DNA from: Domibacillus indicus
Lineage (GTDB): Bacteria > Bacillota > Bacilli > Bacillales > Domibacillaceae
Reading direction: 5' to 3'
Length of the DNA stretch: 64,000 bases
Assembly: GCF_023715895.1 (NCBI RefSeq)
Contig: NZ_JAMBOO010000001.1
Span: forward strand, 248,001-312,000
In this document: positions 28,470 to 37,459 of the stretch, piece by piece
Position numbering within the stretch: position 1 is the first letter of the stretch
Layout of the letters: every line of letters starts with the position of its first letter
Program-made: the position numbers and the translations under genes
The notes under the pieces: generated by a model
The model's input: the letters and a program-made list of their open reading frames with translations, nothing else
Database searches by the model: none
What the model was told of the DNA's origin: nothing

Positions 28470-28502
28470 AAAAAAAACCGGCTTCTTCAGCCGGTTTTTT
28501 TA
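28470..28502. terminator. Bidirectional terminator yutJ / gabD
   Basis: Stem AAAACCGGCT/AGCCGGTTTT, loop TCTTC, with A8 and T8 flanks. Confidence 0.92.
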
Positions 28503-28504
28503 TT

Positions 28505-29917
28505 TTACAATCCAAGCGAAATATATTTAACTTCTAAAAATTCTTCCATGCCGTGATGGCCGCCCTCGCGTCCAAGCCCGCTCTCTTTAAAGCCTCCAAA
28601 TGGTGCCTGGGCCACAGATGGAAGTCCATCATTCAACCCGACAATGCCATATTCTAGCCCTTCGCTTATCGCAATAGCTTCTGAAATATTTTCCGAGAAC
28701 ACATAAGCCGCCAGGCCAAATGGTGTGTTGTTCGCGCGTTCTATCACTTCTTCGGTTGTACGGTACGTGGCAATCGGTGCCAGTGGACCGAATGTTTCCT
28801 CAACCATACATTCCATATCATCTGTCACGTTCGTTAGAACAGCAGGCGTAATAAAGTTTCCGTCCGCTTCACCGCCCATTTGAATGACTGCCCCTTTTTC
28901 TTTCGCATCTTTTAACTGGTTTTGTACTTTTTCAACTGCATCCGCATCAATAAGCGGGCCGATCGTTACGCCTTCTTCCATTCCATTCCCGACACGTAAT
29001 TTCGCCACTTCTGCTTTAAACGCCTCCGTAAATTCCTGCTCAATGGATTCATGAACGTATACACGGTTAGCGCACACACAGGTTTGGCCGGCGTTACGGA
29101 ATTTTGAGCCGATCAAGCCTTTGGCTGCTTTTTGGATATCTGCATTGGCTGTAACAATAAATGGCGCATGGCCGCCAAGCTCAAGCGATACTTTTTTCAT
29201 TGTATCTGCTGCCTGCTTCATGAGCACTTTGCCAATTTCCGTTGAACCGGTAAAAGTCACTTTGCGCACACGGCTGTCTTCCATCCAGGAACCAGCCACT
29301 GATTTTGAATCACCGGTTACAACATTCAGTACTCCTTTTGGGATACCCGCTTCATGAGCGAGTTCAACAAGCTTCAGCGCTGTAAGAGGAGTGGAAGAAG
29401 CCGGCTTTACTACAGCCGTACAGCCGGATGCCAGTGCTGGTCCGACTTTGCGCGTAATCATGGCTGCCGGGAAATTCCATGGTGTAATGGCTGCGACAAC
29501 GCCTACTGGCTGACGTGAAACAAACAGGCGCTTTTTCGGATCTGAGGCTGGAATCGTTTCTCCGTACACCCGCTTTCCTTCTTCTGCATACCATAAAATG
29601 AAGCTGTTCGCATAATTCACTTCGCCAATTGCTTCCTGGAGCGGCTTCCCCTGTTCCTCCGTCATAATCCGGCCAATTTCTTCTTTGTGCTCGTCAATGA
29701 GGCGATGCCAATTTCGTAATAATTCGGATCGCTCACCGGCCGTTTTTTGGGACCATGTGCGAAATGCTTCATAAGCTGCATCTACAGCTTGCTTCGCCTC
29801 CACAGCGCCGCCTTTGGGTACGGATGCAAAGGTTTCGCCTGTTGCCGGATTCACGACTTGAATTTGTTCATCCGCTGTTACCCATTCACCGTTTATGTAC
29901 ATTTTCCATTCTTTCAA
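28505..29917 (-). CDS. gabD: Succinate-semialdehyde dehydrogenase family (ALDH)
   Basis: Aldehyde dehydrogenase of 470 residues, oxidising succinate semialdehyde or a related aldehyde with NAD(P)+. Catalytic glutamate lies in LELGGHAP and the nucleophilic cysteine in GQTCVCANR (near residue 280); the paired C-V-C is typical of GabD. Cofactor block TPWNFPAAM is near 148-156. The start is TTG 29917 after AAGGAGAGG; the next in-frame ATG lies five codons in and has poor spacing. No GABA transaminase gene is adjacent, so the exact substrate is inferred. Confidence 0.87.
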   Translation of the reverse strand: MKEWKMYINGEWVTADEQIQVVNPATGETFASVPKGGAVEAKQAVDAAYEAFRTWSQKTAGERSELLRNWHRLIDEHKEEIGRIMTEEQGKPLQEAIGEVNYANSFILWYAEEGKRVYGETIPASDPKKRLFVSRQPVGVVAAITPWNFPAAMITRKVGPALASGCTAVVKPASSTPLTALKLVELAHEAGIPKGVLNVVTGDSKSVAGSWMEDSRVRKVTFTGSTEIGKVLMKQAADTMKKVSLELGGHAPFIVTANADIQKAAKGLIGSKFRNAGQTCVCANRVYVHESIEQEFTEAFKAEVAKLRVGNGMEEGVTIGPLIDADAVEKVQNQLKDAKEKGAVIQMGGEADGNFITPAVLTNVTDDMECMVEETFGPLAPIATYRTTEEVIERANNTPFGLAAYVFSENISEAIAISEGLEYGIVGLNDGLPSVAQAPFGGFKESGLGREGGHHGMEEFLEVKYISLGL

Positions 29918-30104
29918 GCTAATCCTCTCCTTATTTATACGTATAGTGTTCTATTGCCCTGACGATCTTTTTTAAACACTTTTTCATTCTATATAGGGGT
30001 GCTGAGAATAAAACATCCTTTTTCCCTTTCCGTAAAGGAGAAATTGCATTTTCAATTTAAAATCATTATAATATATGTATCGAATCGAAAGGAGCCGATG
30101 ATTC

Positions 30105-30347
30105 ATGCAAGCACAAGAACAACAAATGTTCAGTGAAGTACAGGAAGTACTTGATAAATTACGTCCATTCCTGCTTCGCGACGGCGGCGACTGCGAACTC
30201 GTTGATATTGAAGACGGGATCGTAAAACTTCGTCTGCTTGGCGCGTGCGGCAGCTGCCCTAGTTCTACTATTACACTCAAAGCAGGAATTGAGCGCGCAT
30301 TGCTCGAAGAAGTTCCTGGTGTTGTAGAAGTTGAACAAGTGTTTTAA
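30105..30347 (+). CDS. yutI: NifU C-terminal-domain Fe-S protein YutI
   Basis: Nfu-type scaffold or carrier of 80 residues. It holds the characteristic CXXC in [10 protein letters not shown] (cysteines near 49 and 52), which binds a [4Fe-4S] cluster across a dimer. The N-terminal half has the family block [15 protein letters not shown]. It is shorter at the N-terminus than YutI of B. subtilis (about 110 residues by memory). AAAGGAG lies ten bases before the ATG. Likely client: the Fe-S enzymes served by SUF, such as LipA. Confidence 0.92.
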   Translation: MQAQEQQMFSEVQEVLDKLRPFLLRDGGDCELVDIEDGIVKLRLLGACGSCPSSTITLKAGIERALLEEVPGVVEVEQVF

Positions 30348-30351
30348 TGAT

Positions 30352-30384
30352 GAGAGCTGATCTTTATAAGATCAGCTCTTTTTT
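30352..30384. terminator. Bidirectional terminator yutI / hydroxyacid dehydrogenase
   Basis: Stem AGAGCTGATCTT/AAGATCAGCTCT with a TAT loop and T6 on the right; 12 bp perfect. Confidence 0.9.
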
Positions 30385-31363
30385 AAAATTGTAATACATC
30401 TTTGTTCACAAGCGTTTTGGGCGGACGTTCATCAAATACCGCTTCAATATTGTCACAGCATGTCTGCATCATAGCCAGCCTTGTCTCTCTTGATGCGCTG
30501 CCGATATGCGGAAGTGCCACTACATTTTTCATCGATAAAAACGGATGATCAGCGGAAATCGGCTCGCTGTCGAATACATCCAGCCCTGCTGCTGCAATGT
30601 CACCGGCTTCGAGTGCCTCTATTAGTGCCTGTTCATTGATAATCGGTCCCCGGCTTGCATTGATAAAGATCGCATCTTTTTTCATTTTTTGAAAGTGTTC
30701 CCGCTGAAACATGCCCCGTGTATCATCGTTCAGCGGAGCCAGGCAAACGACGAAATCCGCTTCCTCTAAAAGCTCGTCCAAGCTGCGGTACTGGGCACCC
30801 AGCATTTCTTCTGCTACTTCATGGCGGCTGCGGTTATGATATAAAATATCCATATCAAAGCCGGCTGCTCTTTTGGCTACAGCGGTTCCGATCTTACCCA
30901 TTCCAACAATGCCGATTTTTTTATGATGCACATCCGTTCCAACCAGCATCATCGGCGCCCAGCTTGTCCATTTTCCTTCTTTCACAAACTCAGACGCTTC
31001 TGTTACCCGGCGTGCTGTTGCTAAAAGAAGCGCGAAGGTCAAATCTGCCGTTGTATCCGTTAATACATCCGGCGTGTTGCAAATAGCCACACCATGGCGG
31101 CTGGCCGCATCCAAATCAATATTATCAAAGCCAACGGCCATATTTGCGACCACTTTTAATCGTTCAGCCTGTGAAAGCAATTCCTCATCCACTGTATCTG
31201 AAATTACGGTTAACAATGCATGAGCGGAGGCTGCTTTTTCGAGCAGAATTTCCCGCGGCACAGCTCTGTCCTCTTCTGTCCATGTTTCCACCTGGTAAGA
31301 AGCCGACAACCTCGCTGTTATTTCATCCGGCACTTTTCTCGTTACGTACACATACGGCTTCAC
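30383..31363 (-). CDS. D-2-hydroxyacid dehydrogenase (GyaR-like)
   Basis: NAD(P)H-dependent dehydrogenase of 326 residues, most like glyoxylate/hydroxypyruvate reductases. The nucleotide motif GMGKIG is near 153-158. Catalytic residues are seen in NASRGPIINE (Arg near 234), in the SEPISADHP glutamate region, and as the histidine in LPHIGSA (near 286). Start is GTG 31363 after GGGGGA at six bases. The substrate (glyoxylate, hydroxypyruvate or other) is not certain. It is convergent with yutI and divergent from yutG. Confidence 0.87.
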   Translation of the reverse strand: MKPYVYVTRKVPDEITARLSASYQVETWTEEDRAVPREILLEKAASAHALLTVISDTVDEELLSQAERLKVVANMAVGFDNIDLDAASRHGVAICNTPDVLTDTTADLTFALLLATARRVTEASEFVKEGKWTSWAPMMLVGTDVHHKKIGIVGMGKIGTAVAKRAAGFDMDILYHNRSRHEVAEEMLGAQYRSLDELLEEADFVVCLAPLNDDTRGMFQREHFQKMKKDAIFINASRGPIINEQALIEALEAGDIAAAGLDVFDSEPISADHPFLSMKNVVALPHIGSASRETRLAMMQTCCDNIEAVFDERPPKTLVNKDVLQF

Positions 31364-31485
31364 ACAGCGTCCCCCATTTCCGATTATTCTGTCTTATTGT
31401 ATCATTTTCATCTTGAGTATGTCACAATGAAAACGGGTATAGGAACAGCAGTAATACATATAATGATAAAAAAGGTGTGTGGAAG

Positions 31486-31992
31486 ATGAGTATTGAAAAG
31501 AAACGCGTCATGAGCATGTCTGAACAAACGGCCCGCCGCTGGATTGCCGAGCGCGGCGTTAAAGTGGATGATATTGCGGAGCTTGTTTTATATTTACAAA
31601 AACCTTATCATCCTAATTTGAAGCTGGAAGAAGCAGCAGAGCATGTAGAAGCTGTACTGCGTAAGCGTGAAGTACAAAACGCGATCCTGACCGGCATTCA
31701 GCTTGATATGCTGGCGGAGAAAAACCAGCTGGCGGAACCGCTTCAATCCATTATTAAAACGGATGAAGGACTGTATGGCCTTGATGAAACGATTGCCACT
31801 GCTATTATTAATGTTTATGGAACAATTGGCTTAACAAGCTACGGCTATATTGATAAGCAAAAGCCAGGTATTCTGGAGTTTTTAAATGACAAATCAACCG
31901 GACAGGTACACACATTTTTAGATGATATTGTCGGCGCCCTTGCTGCTGCTGCAGCGAGCCGTCTTGCCCACCGTGCTGCCCATACCGAATAA
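31486..31992 (+). CDS. yutG: PgpA-family protein YutG
   Basis: 168-residue protein of the phosphatidylglycerophosphatase A / low-temperature-requirement family. The pattern LDETIATAIINVYGTIGLTSYGYIDKQK-like region (near 95-122) and FLDDIVGALAAA near 144-155 are typical of Bacillus YutG, a soluble PgpA relative. The phosphatase activity is inferred from family. I chose ATG 31486 (MSIEKK): AAGGTG is upstream, while the in-frame GTG at 31477 overlaps it. Confidence 0.83.
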   Translation: MSIEKKRVMSMSEQTARRWIAERGVKVDDIAELVLYLQKPYHPNLKLEEAAEHVEAVLRKREVQNAILTGIQLDMLAEKNQLAEPLQSIIKTDEGLYGLDETIATAIINVYGTIGLTSYGYIDKQKPGILEFLNDKSTGQVHTFLDDIVGALAAAAASRLAHRAAHTE

Positions 31993-32018
31993 GCTGCCTT
32001 TTACAGGCGGCTTTTTTA
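31990..32018 (+). terminator. Terminator of yutG
   Basis: Stem AAGCTGCCT/AGGCGGCTT with loop TTTAC and T7, starting in the stop codon. Confidence 0.82.
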
Positions 32019-33521
32019 TTTCTTTTTCAATGGCTGAACAGCCGGCCCTTCCAGCACTTTGCCGTCATAAGAAAATCTAGAGCCATGGCATGGACAGTCC
32101 CATGAGCGTTCGGCATCATTCCAGGCTGTTTCACATCCCATATGCGTACACGTTATATCGACAAAATGGCACTTGCCCTGTTCATCCTTGTACGCTCCGG
32201 TTTTTTCACCGTCTAAGGTTACGATGCCTCCTTCACCAGGCTGTAGAGAGTCGGCCGTTTTGTCTGCTCCTTTTAACTTTCCGCTGATCAGTTCTTTTGC
32301 AACGGCTGCGTTTTGAGAAATGAATGTTTTAATATCGGTCGGTTTCACTTTGGCACGCTTCGGATCGTAAACGTCGGCATACCGGCTGCTGCCCCGTATA
32401 ATCAAATCGGTTAGCAGCGCGGCGGCCACTGTTCCGCTCGTCATTCCCCACTTGGCGTATCCGGTTGCCAAATAGACTTTTTCATGTATCTGCCCGATAT
32501 AAGGAACTTGATCCAGTGTGATTAAGTCTTGTGCGGACCACCGATAAAGGATTTCTTCAGCTCCAAAATGCTTTTTGGCAAACGCAGCCAGCTCTTCGTA
32601 ATGATGAGTCGTCTCCTGTTTGCTGCGCCCGGCTGGATGATTTTCCCCGCCAATAATAAGCAGCTGCTCTCCATTTTCCATTCGCGTATATCGGACAGAG
32701 CGCGATGGCTGATCCTGGCTGATATACATGCCGCTCTGGAGCGTGTGATCCCCTTTTACCCCAATAGCATAGGACCGTTCCGGATGCAGCTTGGCAAAAT
32801 AAGCACCGTCAAAATCATTAAACGGATAATGCGAAGCCACAACAACATGATCCCCGGTAATGAAATGTCCGTCTGTTGTTTTAACCGTCCGTCCATCTAT
32901 GGACTCTGCCCGTGTATCTTCAAAAATGTGAACCTGCCCCTCCATCTCTCTCACAAGCGCTTCTAAAAACTTTACGGGATGAAATTGTGCCTGCTCTCTT
33001 ATGACGAGCGCTTCTTCCACATGAAAAGGCAGGTTCATCCCTGCAGAGGCACCGGCCAAGCCTCCATTTATGCCGAGCTTTTGGTAAGCGGCTGCTTCTT
33101 TTTCAAGCGCCGGAAGCATTTCATCGGTTGTAATATACGTGTAAGCATCCTGTTTTGAAAACCCGCACTCAATATCCAGCTCTTTGACCGTCTTCTCTAT
33201 AAAAGCGATTGCTTCCTCGTTTGCTTCGTAATAAAGTCTCGCTTTTTCTTCTCCGAAGGTGCGAATCAGCTTATCATAAATAAGACTGTGCTGAGCGGTA
33301 ATTTTGGCGGTTGTAAACCCGGTTGTCCCGTCGGTTAATTTTCCTGCCTCAATCAGAACTGCTTTTTTTCCTTCTTTAGCCAGCTTCCATGCCGTTAAAA
33401 TGCCGGTAATCCCACCGCCGACAATGACAACCTCTGCTGTTAAATCGGTTTGCAGCGGAATAAATGACCGTGGTGCTTCATGGTCTTTCCAATAAGATAT
33501 GGATTTTTTCGGAATGTTCAT
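32016..33521 (-). CDS. FAD oxidoreductase with C-terminal Rieske domain (YhfW-like)
   Basis: 501-residue two-domain protein. N-terminal DAO-type FAD domain (VVIVGGGITGILTAW near residues 31-45; GTTGFTTAKITAQHS) and C-terminal Rieske [2Fe-2S] domain (about 410-500) with CTHMGC and CPCHGS ligand motifs. B. subtilis YhfW has the same arrangement. Substrate unknown. I prefer ATG 33521 (MNIPKKSI), five bases after AGGGAGG; the eight extra codons upstream lack support. It depends on the Fe-S machinery encoded in this window. Confidence 0.88.
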   Translation of the reverse strand: MNIPKKSISYWKDHEAPRSFIPLQTDLTAEVVIVGGGITGILTAWKLAKEGKKAVLIEAGKLTDGTTGFTTAKITAQHSLIYDKLIRTFGEEKARLYYEANEEAIAFIEKTVKELDIECGFSKQDAYTYITTDEMLPALEKEAAAYQKLGINGGLAGASAGMNLPFHVEEALVIREQAQFHPVKFLEALVREMEGQVHIFEDTRAESIDGRTVKTTDGHFITGDHVVVASHYPFNDFDGAYFAKLHPERSYAIGVKGDHTLQSGMYISQDQPSRSVRYTRMENGEQLLIIGGENHPAGRSKQETTHHYEELAAFAKKHFGAEEILYRWSAQDLITLDQVPYIGQIHEKVYLATGYAKWGMTSGTVAAALLTDLIIRGSSRYADVYDPKRAKVKPTDIKTFISQNAAVAKELISGKLKGADKTADSLQPGEGGIVTLDGEKTGAYKDEQGKCHFVDITCTHMGCETAWNDAERSWDCPCHGSRFSYDGKVLEGPAVQPLKKK

Positions 33522-33580
33522 AAGAGCCTCCCTAAAACTAGTCATATGGACTCCATACCCTTATGTGCTCATTTTTACCC

Positions 33581-33610
33581 AAAAAAAGAAACAGCAATGT
33601 GCTGTTTCTT
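33581..33610 (-). terminator. Terminator of yutF
   Basis: On the minus strand AAGAAACAGC/GCTGTTTCTT, loop ACATT, followed by T7; starts right after the yutF stop. Confidence 0.88.
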
Positions 33611-34376
33611 ATAATTCCCACTCATTTAAATTTTTTCGTGTGTAAGTCGGCTGGATGTCATACCGCTCCAAAAACTCCGGCTGCGTTACACCCGTATGCA
33701 CAAGCAGTGTATCGATTCCAATGTTTATACCGGCCAGGATATCTGTATCATAATAATCCCCGATCATAATCGTTTCTTCTTTTGACGTGCCAAGAACTTC
33801 CATAGCCTGTTCCATAATAATCGGCTCCGGCTTTCCAATAAAGACCGGCTCTGTTTCAGTTGAAACAGACACCACCGATGTCAGCGAGCCATTTCCAGGC
33901 AGAAAGCCACGTTCTGATGGAATAGCAATATCGCCGTTTGTCGAAATAAAGCGGGCGCCGTTACGCACAGCCAAGCAGGCACCTGCCAGCTTTTCATATG
34001 TAATACCACGGTCAATTCCTGTAACGACGTAATCAGGGTGTTCATGCGTCACAACTTCAAGGCCTTGCTCTGCAAGCGCCTGCAGGATTCCATCTTCTCC
34101 GATCACATACACCGTTGCTCCCGGTTTTTCATCATGGATAAATTGCGCCGTTGCACGCGAAGTGGTAAATACATTTTCCGGCCGTGTATGAATACCCATT
34201 TTCACTAGTTTGTCCGCCACCTGTTCCGGTGTACGGGATGAGTTGTTCGTCACAAACAAATAAGGAAGGCCCGCAGCATTCAGGCGGTCAACAAACTCTG
34301 CTGCTCCCGGAATAATTTGTGTGCCGGCGTACATTGTGCCGTCTAAATCGATTAAATAGCCTTTATAACGTGTCAT
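33609..34376 (-). CDS. yutF: HAD-IIA phosphatase YutF
   Basis: 255-residue HAD hydrolase of the NagD/p-nitrophenyl phosphatase subgroup. Motif I is DLDGTMYAG (near 10-18), motif II VTNNSS (near 42-47) and motifs III/IV GKPEP (near 190) and GDYYDTDI (near 213-220). Physiological substrate is unknown; sugar phosphates or nucleotides are usual for the group. Its ATG overlaps the yutE stop by four bases, so the two are coupled, as in B. subtilis. Confidence 0.92.
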   Translation of the reverse strand: MTRYKGYLIDLDGTMYAGTQIIPGAAEFVDRLNAAGLPYLFVTNNSSRTPEQVADKLVKMGIHTRPENVFTTSRATAQFIHDEKPGATVYVIGEDGILQALAEQGLEVVTHEHPDYVVTGIDRGITYEKLAGACLAVRNGARFISTNGDIAIPSERGFLPGNGSLTSVVSVSTETEPVFIGKPEPIIMEQAMEVLGTSKEETIMIGDYYDTDILAGINIGIDTLLVHTGVTQPEFLERYDIQPTYTRKNLNEWEL

Positions 34377-34828
34377 TTCTTTTCTCCTTCTTCCGGTAAA
34401 AATGCAGAAACAGGTCCAAGCTCATGTTCCAAATAAGCACGGACACGGTTTGGAAAATCAGCCAATTCTTTTTTATTGGCGATAAATACCGCCGCCAGCT
34501 CATCATGCGAAATAGAGATATATTCGCGGACAAGCATTTTCCGAAGAGCGATTACATCTTTTAAAGGAGCAGATTGTTCTGGCAGAATGACGTTTTCATC
34601 GTCCAGAATATCAATAATGTCATCGTAACTTCCTGGATCACGCATAATAAAGCCGTCGATCATTGCATTGCCAACGTCAATGATCGATTCCACAACCGTT
34701 TGGGCAATTCTCTCCAGTGCCGCTCTTTCAATGACTGTTCCCCAGGCTGGCTGAGAGTGGAACAAATCGAGCTGCTGCTCCATAAAGCGAAGTGTTGCTT
34801 CTATTTTCTTACGGTCAATAAAATACAC
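34373..34828 (-). CDS. yutE: HepT/DUF86-like protein YutE
   Basis: 151-residue all-helical protein of the DUF86/HEPN (HepT-like) superfamily. HepT toxins are RNases with an RX4HXY motif. Here the corresponding stretch is Arg96-KMLV-Arg101-E-Tyr103, with the histidine replaced by arginine. No MNT nucleotidyltransferase antitoxin gene is adjacent, so a toxin role is unlikely. The conserved block GNAMIDGFIMRDPGSYDD (near 53-70) is shared with Bacillus YutE. It is translationally coupled to yutF. Confidence 0.85.
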   Translation of the reverse strand: MYFIDRKKIEATLRFMEQQLDLFHSQPAWGTVIERAALERIAQTVVESIIDVGNAMIDGFIMRDPGSYDDIIDILDDENVILPEQSAPLKDVIALRKMLVREYISISHDELAAVFIANKKELADFPNRVRAYLEHELGPVSAFLPEEGEKK

Positions 34829-34901
34829 AGGCCATCCATCCTTTCCGCTTCTATTGTATCATGTGGTACAATGGTTGAAAATGTAGAGCGGAGGACAGCA
34901 C

Positions 34902-35168
34902 ATGAGTGAACGTTTTTTTCTTTATGACGAAAAAGATACGACGGTAACGCGATTTGTTAGCTTTGCCGGCGAACACAGCCGATACGACCTGGCCCTTATG
35001 CAGACGGACCGCTATTACGGCAAATCGGTCGTTTTAAACCTGCAGGGAAATACATATGCCATTATCGGCCGCGATGACCTGGAAGAGCCGGGCTATATTG
35101 AATATGCGTTTAATATGGGTGAAGAAGAAGCGGCGGAGTTAAAAGAATTTTTATATGAAGTGATTTAA
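34902..35168 (+). CDS. DUF3055 protein
   Basis: 88-residue soluble protein, likely of the DUF3055 family, which is confined to Bacillales and functionally uncharacterised. Sequence features: LYDEKDTTVTRFVSF near the start, QTDRYYGKSVVLN near 34-46, and a C-terminal acidic helix. No catalytic motif. GGAGGACAGCAC immediately precedes the ATG. It is divergent from yutE and convergent with yutD. Confidence 0.75.
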   Translation: MSERFFLYDEKDTTVTRFVSFAGEHSRYDLALMQTDRYYGKSVVLNLQGNTYAIIGRDDLEEPGYIEYAFNMGEEEAAELKEFLYEVI

Positions 35169-35181
35169 CGCTTAAAACAAC

Positions 35182-35210
35182 ATGGCGCGATTCATATTGA
35201 ATCGCGCCAT
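35182..35210. repeat. Perfect hairpin between convergent genes, no T-tract
   Basis: ATGGCGCGATTCA and TGAATCGCGCCAT pair over 13 bp around a TAT loop. Neither side is followed by a T-run. It could slow transcription between the convergent DUF3055 gene and yutD, or protect an mRNA 3' end. Confidence 0.6.
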
Positions 35211-35234
35211 ACAAATAGGCAAACACGCCGCCTG

Positions 35235-35549
35235 TTATTTTCCTTGAGACTCAGCTGGTTTTTTCGGTGCTGCCGCAACAGGCAGCTTTTTTAAAATAAA
35301 ATAGCCGCATCCGAAGTTGCAGTATTCCAGCAAATAATCACGTATAGTCGAAAACTTGTTGTCGTAGGAGGCTTTTTTGTTGTCATCTTCGAAAAACCCT
35401 TTGAGCCGAAGCTGTCCATATCCCCAGTCGCCGACAATATAATCATACTTTGCCAAAATATCGCTGTAGCGGGCCCGAAAGGCTTCTTCATTAAATCCTT
35501 CTGTCCGCTCCTCAACAATTTCATAGTTTTCATTTTGAATCGTAATCAT
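35235..35549 (-). CDS. yutD: YutD, DUF1027 protein
   Basis: 104-residue protein of the YutD/DUF1027 family, of unknown function. Conserved block RYSDILAKYDYIVGDWGYGQLRLKGF runs from about 26 to 51 (only its ends RYSDILAKYDY and LRLKGF are quoted as landmarks), followed by CNFGCGYFILK. Its ATG immediately follows the lipA stop (TAAATG), so it is cotranscribed with lipA. The C-terminus is proline/lysine-rich and disordered. Confidence 0.87.
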   Translation of the reverse strand: MITIQNENYEIVEERTEGFNEEAFRARYSDILAKYDYIVGDWGYGQLRLKGFFEDDNKKASYDNKFSTIRDYLLEYCNFGCGYFILKKLPVAAAPKKPAESQGK

Positions 35550-36464
35550 TTATTGGGCCGCCTGTGCTTCGCCCTCGGCGTGTTTCGCTTTTGCCGCAGC
35601 ATTAACCTGCTCATCCGCATGGTAGGAAGAACGGACCATTGGACCCGCTTCGCAGTGGCTGAACCCTTTTGACATGGCAATTTCACGCAGCTCGGCAAAT
35701 TCGTCTGGATGGTAATATTTTTGTACCTTTAAGTGTTTTTTCGATGGCTGCAAGTATTGCCCAATTGTCATGATATCTACGTTGTTCGCACGAAGGTCGT
35801 CCATCACTTCAATAATCTCTTCTTTTGTTTCCCCGAGACCAACCATTAAGCTTGATTTTGTCGGGATATCCGGCTGCATTTCTTTCGCACGGCGTAAAAA
35901 CTCAAGCGAGCGGTCATACTTTGCACGCGCACGAACACGCGGCGTTAAGCGGCGGACCGTTTCGATGTTATGATTTAAAATATCAGGCTTGGCATCCATT
36001 AGCATTTGTAAGTTTTCTTCAATCCCGCCCATATCAGAAGGAAGTACTTCAATCGATGTGAATGGATTTTTCCGGCGAATGGCCCGAACCGTTTCAGCAA
36101 ATACATAAGCACCGCCGTCTTTTAAATCATCGCGCGCAACAGCTGTAACAACGACGTGTTTTAAATTCATTTGTACAACCGAATCCGCTACGCGTTCCGG
36201 CTCCTGCAGGTCAAGCTCTGTCGGAAGACCTGTTTTTACAGCACAGAAACGGCAGGCACGTGTGCAGACGCTGCCAAGAATCATAAATGTCGCTGTACGG
36301 CGGACAGCCCAGCACTCGTGAATGTTTGGGCACTTGGCTTCTTCACAAACCGTATGAAGCTGCTTTTCGCGCATCATTTTCTTTAATCCTGTGTAATTCT
36401 CGTTTGTATTTAGCTTTATTTTCAACCATTCTGGTTTACGCAAGTATTCCTCTTTCGTACTCAT
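35550..36464 (-). CDS. lipA: Lipoyl synthase
   Basis: Radical-SAM enzyme that inserts two sulfurs into octanoyl groups on carrier proteins such as GcvH and 2-oxoacid dehydrogenase E2. The 304-residue protein has the auxiliary-cluster motif [12 protein letters not shown] (near 40-51), the radical-SAM motif CTRACRFC (near 67-74) and the C-terminal cluster ligand motif RSSYHA. GGAGATGG precedes the ATG. The auxiliary cluster is consumed in each turnover, so the Fe-S repair genes in this window are relevant. GcvH, a likely target, is at 60246. Confidence 0.96.
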   Translation of the reverse strand: MSTKEEYLRKPEWLKIKLNTNENYTGLKKMMREKQLHTVCEEAKCPNIHECWAVRRTATFMILGSVCTRACRFCAVKTGLPTELDLQEPERVADSVVQMNLKHVVVTAVARDDLKDGGAYVFAETVRAIRRKNPFTSIEVLPSDMGGIEENLQMLMDAKPDILNHNIETVRRLTPRVRARAKYDRSLEFLRRAKEMQPDIPTKSSLMVGLGETKEEIIEVMDDLRANNVDIMTIGQYLQPSKKHLKVQKYYHPDEFAELREIAMSKGFSHCEAGPMVRSSYHADEQVNAAAKAKHAEGEAQAAQ

Positions 36465-36585
36465 TTTTCCATCTCCAATCGGCTTACACTATACCGCTAC
36501 TTTATCATAATTATCAAGTGCTCGCAAAAGGTGATTTCTTCAAAGCAGGAGAAAATACGGCCGGCTGTTAAAATAGAAATAAACG

Positions 36586-36628
36586 AAAAAGCTGCATCCC
36601 TTATGTTAACAGGGATGCAGCTTTTTCT
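36586..36628 (-). terminator. Terminator of yitC-yitD
   Basis: Stem AAAGCTGCATCCC/GGGATGCAGCTTT, 13 bp, loop of 11, followed by T-rich sequence on either strand; adjacent to the yitD stop. Confidence 0.9.
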
Positions 36629-37459
36629 TTATATGAAGAAATCGATACTGTCAGAAGAAACCTTATTTATCTTATACTCTTTTGTCATTATACATCGCTC
36701 GTTTAAAGAAAATGTATCGGACCGCAGTCCAAGCCGTAATGTTTCAAGCGGGATCGCATCAGAAAACGGAATATTAGCAAGGTTCACATTCGGGCCGGCT
36801 ATTTGGATAAAAGCGGTCTGTAATTTTTTTGAGGGTGCTTCAAAAATCATTTTTTGCAGATCCATTCCCGTTTCTAGTATTTTATCCACGATTTCCATGC
36901 GCATTTCCCCATTACTCCGGCAAATTCCGCTTGTGCCGCTTTCACGCGCTTCGGTGATCACTTTGGTTGAGCCGGCTTCAATATCTTCAAGAATCCATTC
37001 GACCCATTGAGATGCATTTTGATGCAGAGATTTGTCACTGTCTTTGGCTCCTACTTCACTAAACACAGTAAAGTCCTTAGCAAACCCTTTTATATAAGCT
37101 GCTTTTTCCCTGTTGGTCATGTCGATTGTGCCGTTCGAGATTTCGATGTACTGGCATCCATGCTTTTGGATAAATTTCTCAAAATCACTCAATTTCTTCT
37201 GGCTGACAAACTTCTCAAATAACGTTCCGCCAAAAAAGAAGTTCACTCCATTTTCCTGCAGGCAGGCAATTTTCTCTTCGAGGTGCTTTGTGACAAGCGC
37301 TGTTCCCCATCCAAATTTCACAAAATCAATATATGCTTCTGAACTATTGATCGTGTCTTGAAAAAGCTGCAATGGAACCCCGTTATCGATCAGAACGGTG
37401 AGCCCATTTCCTCTTGGTTTACTGCTTCTTTTCGGCAGGTTCAGCCCTGTGTCCCTCAT
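36629..37459 (-). CDS. yitD: Phosphosulfolactate synthase (ComA family)
   Basis: TIM-barrel enzyme adding sulfite to phosphoenolpyruvate to form (2R)-phospho-3-sulfolactate. The 276-residue protein carries family blocks DFVKFGWGTAL (near 45-55), FFGGTLFE (near 74-81), EISNGTIDM, FSEVGAKD (near 132-139) and TEARESGTSGI (near 168-178). It overlaps yitC by four bases. Coenzyme M genes beyond these two are absent, so the end product is expected to be 3-sulfolactate, a known component of Bacillus spores. Not to be confused with the competence regulator ComA. Confidence 0.93.
   Translation of the reverse strand: MRDTGLNLPKRSSKPRGNGLTVLIDNGVPLQLFQDTINSSEAYIDFVKFGWGTALVTKHLEEKIACLQENGVNFFFGGTLFEKFVSQKKLSDFEKFIQKHGCQYIEISNGTIDMTNREKAAYIKGFAKDFTVFSEVGAKDSDKSLHQNASQWVEWILEDIEAGSTKVITEARESGTSGICRSNGEMRMEIVDKILETGMDLQKMIFEAPSKKLQTAFIQIAGPNVNLANIPFSDAIPLETLRLGLRSDTFSLNERCIMTKEYKINKVSSDSIDFFI

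Noticed and set aside
34373-34828. HepT toxin of a HepT/MNT toxin-antitoxin pair
   Set aside because: Catalytic histidine absent and no nucleotidyltransferase gene adjacent.
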